NCBI RefSeq assembly: GCF_000423565.1
Contig: NZ_KE384041.1
Span: 102,311-166,310 of the forward strand
DNA from: Runella zeae DSM 19591
GTDB lineage: Bacteria > Bacteroidota > Bacteroidia > Cytophagales > Spirosomataceae
Length of the DNA: 64,000 bases
Reading direction: 5' to 3'
In this document: one piece after another, positions 62,918-64,000 of the stretch
Numbering within the stretch: the stretch's first letter is position 1
How the letters are laid out: the number at the start of each line of letters is the position of its first letter
Notes under the pieces: generated by a model
What the model was told of the DNA's origin: nothing
The model's input: only the letters and a program-made list of their open reading frames with translations
Database searches by the model: none
Position numbers and translations under genes: made by a program

Positions 62918-64000
62918 TTAAGGATATAACAAATATTTCTGGCGCATTTTCTTAAAATTAGAAAGACCAGGCTCCCAACTTTTTCTGATTTCTTCTTCAC
63001 TCTTCCCGGCAATAATTTGTTGCTGCAAAGCTTCATTGCCAGAAAGCTTATTGAACACACCCATTTGATGGGTTTGAAAATTGTTAAAAAACTTCTCTTT
63101 CACCGGATAAGCCGCGTATAGCTCCATTAGCCATTTTAGATTGAGTTTTTTTGTTTTGAGAAAAATGGAGGTGTCGTATTGGCGAAGATCAAGGCCGTAG
63201 CACTCGGTATCTTGGTGAAGTGGCGTCTCACTCATGCCGGGAATACTGACAGGTTTAAACGAAAAGCTGTATTTGCCTTTAAGAGCAGGTGCTCCAAGTA
63301 CCGCAAAAGGCATATAAGTACCACGTCCTTGGCTTATGATAGTACCTTCAAACCAACAAATACTTGGATAAAGCATGATAGACTGCTGTGTATTGAGGTT
63401 GGGGGAAGGAGCTACGGGCAGCGTATAGCCCATGTCATGGGTATAGTTGGCTACCTTTATAATTTTGAGCTTACACTTCACTTGATTGGGAAGCCAGCCT
63501 TCGCCATTGAGCATTTGGGCAAATTCGCCAATCGTAAGTCCATGCGTAATAGGAATCGCAAACATCCCAATACCTGATTTGAGGTGAGGCTCCAGGATAG
63601 GGCCATCTACACAAAATCCGTGTGGATTGGGCCGGTCAAATATAATCAGCTCTTTGCCGTTGAGAGCGCAAGATTCCATGACGTGAGCAAGGGTATTGAT
63701 GTATGTATAAAACCTAGCCCCTACGTCTTGCACATCAAAAATCATCACATCTATGTCTTTGAGGTGTTCGGCGCTGGGTTTGCGATTTTTACCATAAAGC
63801 GAAATGATTGGAATGCCCGTTTTTGCATCTACGCTATCGTCTACTTTGGCACCATTGCTGGCATTTCCCCTAAAACCATGTTCGGGACCAAAAATCTTAG
63901 CAATCGTCACCCCCATTTGAACAAGACTGTCTACGCTTATTTTATTGCCAATGATAGAGGTCTGATTGATGACCATTCCTACTTTCTTCCCTTTCAGATA
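62918..64000 (-). CDS. DUF1343 protein (NamZ-type exo-beta-N-acetylmuramidase), 5' end cut by window edge
   Basis: At least 361 codons; the frame remains open to the window edge (YLKGKKVG before the Met at 63976), so the signal peptide and start are outside. Conserved DUF1343 blocks: VINQTS, FGPEHGFRG, DSVDAKTGIPIISLYG, IDVMIFDVQDVGARFYTYI, FDRPNPHG, ITHGLTIGEFA, NLNTQQSIMLYPSICWFEGT and SQGRGT. Characterised members (NamZ, GH171) remove N-acetylmuramic acid from the non-reducing end of peptidoglycan fragments. The neighbouring DeoR regulator may control it, which would fit amino-sugar recovery (inference). Confidence 0.92.
   Translation of the reverse strand, partial: YLKGKKVGMVINQTSIIGNKISVDSLVQMGVTIAKIFGPEHGFRGNASNGAKVDDSVDAKTGIPIISLYGKNRKPSAEHLKDIDVMIFDVQDVGARFYTYINTLAHVMESCALNGKELIIFDRPNPHGFCVDGPILEPHLKSGIGMFAIPITHGLTIGEFAQMLNGEGWLPNQVKCKLKIIKVANYTHDMGYTLPVAPSPNLNTQQSIMLYPSICWFEGTIISQGRGTYMPFAVLGAPALKGKYSFSFKPVSIPGMSETPLHQDTECYGLDLRQYDTSIFLKTKKLNLKWLMELYAAYPVKEKFFNNFQTHQMGVFNKLSGNEALQQQIIAGKSEEEIRKSWEPGLSNFKKMRQKYLLYP

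Noticed and set aside
1-64000. CRISPR arrays, tRNA or rRNA genes
   Set aside because: No regularly spaced repeats with unique spacers, no tRNA-like cloverleaf and no rRNA motif were found; the att site is a protein-gene end, not a tRNA.

Overview
The window is chromosomal DNA of a member of the Bacteroidota, most likely the Cytophagales. The evidence is a SusC/SusD pair, a BatE-like protein, the gliding protein GldC, a secreted esterase with a type IX secretion (T9SS) C-terminal sorting domain, many lipoproteins, and Bacteroidota-style promoters (TAnnTTTG) with few Shine-Dalgarno sites. No rRNA, tRNA or CRISPR array was seen. Both window edges cut a gene: batE at the left and a DUF1343/NamZ-type gene at the right.

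Region by region. 1-11.8 kb is ordinary chromosome: the batE end, a CHRD lipoprotein, aconitase (minus strand), an SDR dehydrogenase, a GH140-like glycosidase, a PD40/OmpA protein, a metallophosphoesterase, two tandem LVIVD lipoproteins and a beta-barrel protein. 11.98-13.84 kb is mnmE, which has been invaded twice. A DUF559 nuclease module flanked by two 79-bp inverted palindromic repeats sits in frame inside the G domain. The last 18 bases of the gene are the attachment site of a 13.7-kb integrative element.

That element (13822-27526) is bounded by an exact 18-bp direct repeat. It carries a zinc-finger/HTH protein, a tyrosine recombinase, a 673-residue protein of unknown function with an internal duplication, a second HTH protein, a DUF3987 protein, a VirE-N/BT4734-like protein and a complete type I restriction-modification system (hsdM, hsdS, hsdR). 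I see no relaxase, so it is probably a non-self-transmissible defence-carrying element.

27.5-40.7 kb returns to chromosomal genes: bestrophin, a CocE-like hydrolase, an aldo/keto reductase with an AraC regulator, a YjbQ protein, a NUC1 nuclease, a secreted pentapeptide-repeat protein, a T9SS-exported sialate O-acetylesterase-like protein and a PpiD-like chaperone.

40.8-51.4 kb is the most unusual metabolic region. A Tat-exported PLP aminotransferase and a secreted Hint-domain protein lie on the minus strand. Diverging from them is a cluster of SusC, SusD, a second Tat-exported aminotransferase, an AEC-type permease and a lipoprotein. A long AT-rich divergent region with a GC-rich structured leader precedes susC. 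I infer an uncharacterised uptake and periplasmic amino-group processing system.

51.6-64 kb holds an M15 peptidase, argC, gldC, a diheme cytochrome c, a LolC/E-like permease, an ATP-grasp enzyme, a MalY/PatB-type lyase, a NUDIX hydrolase, a CorC/HlyC membrane protein, a DeoR regulator with CTTTGCA repeats upstream, and the NamZ-like gene. Many gene ends carry strong perfect hairpins, listed individually.
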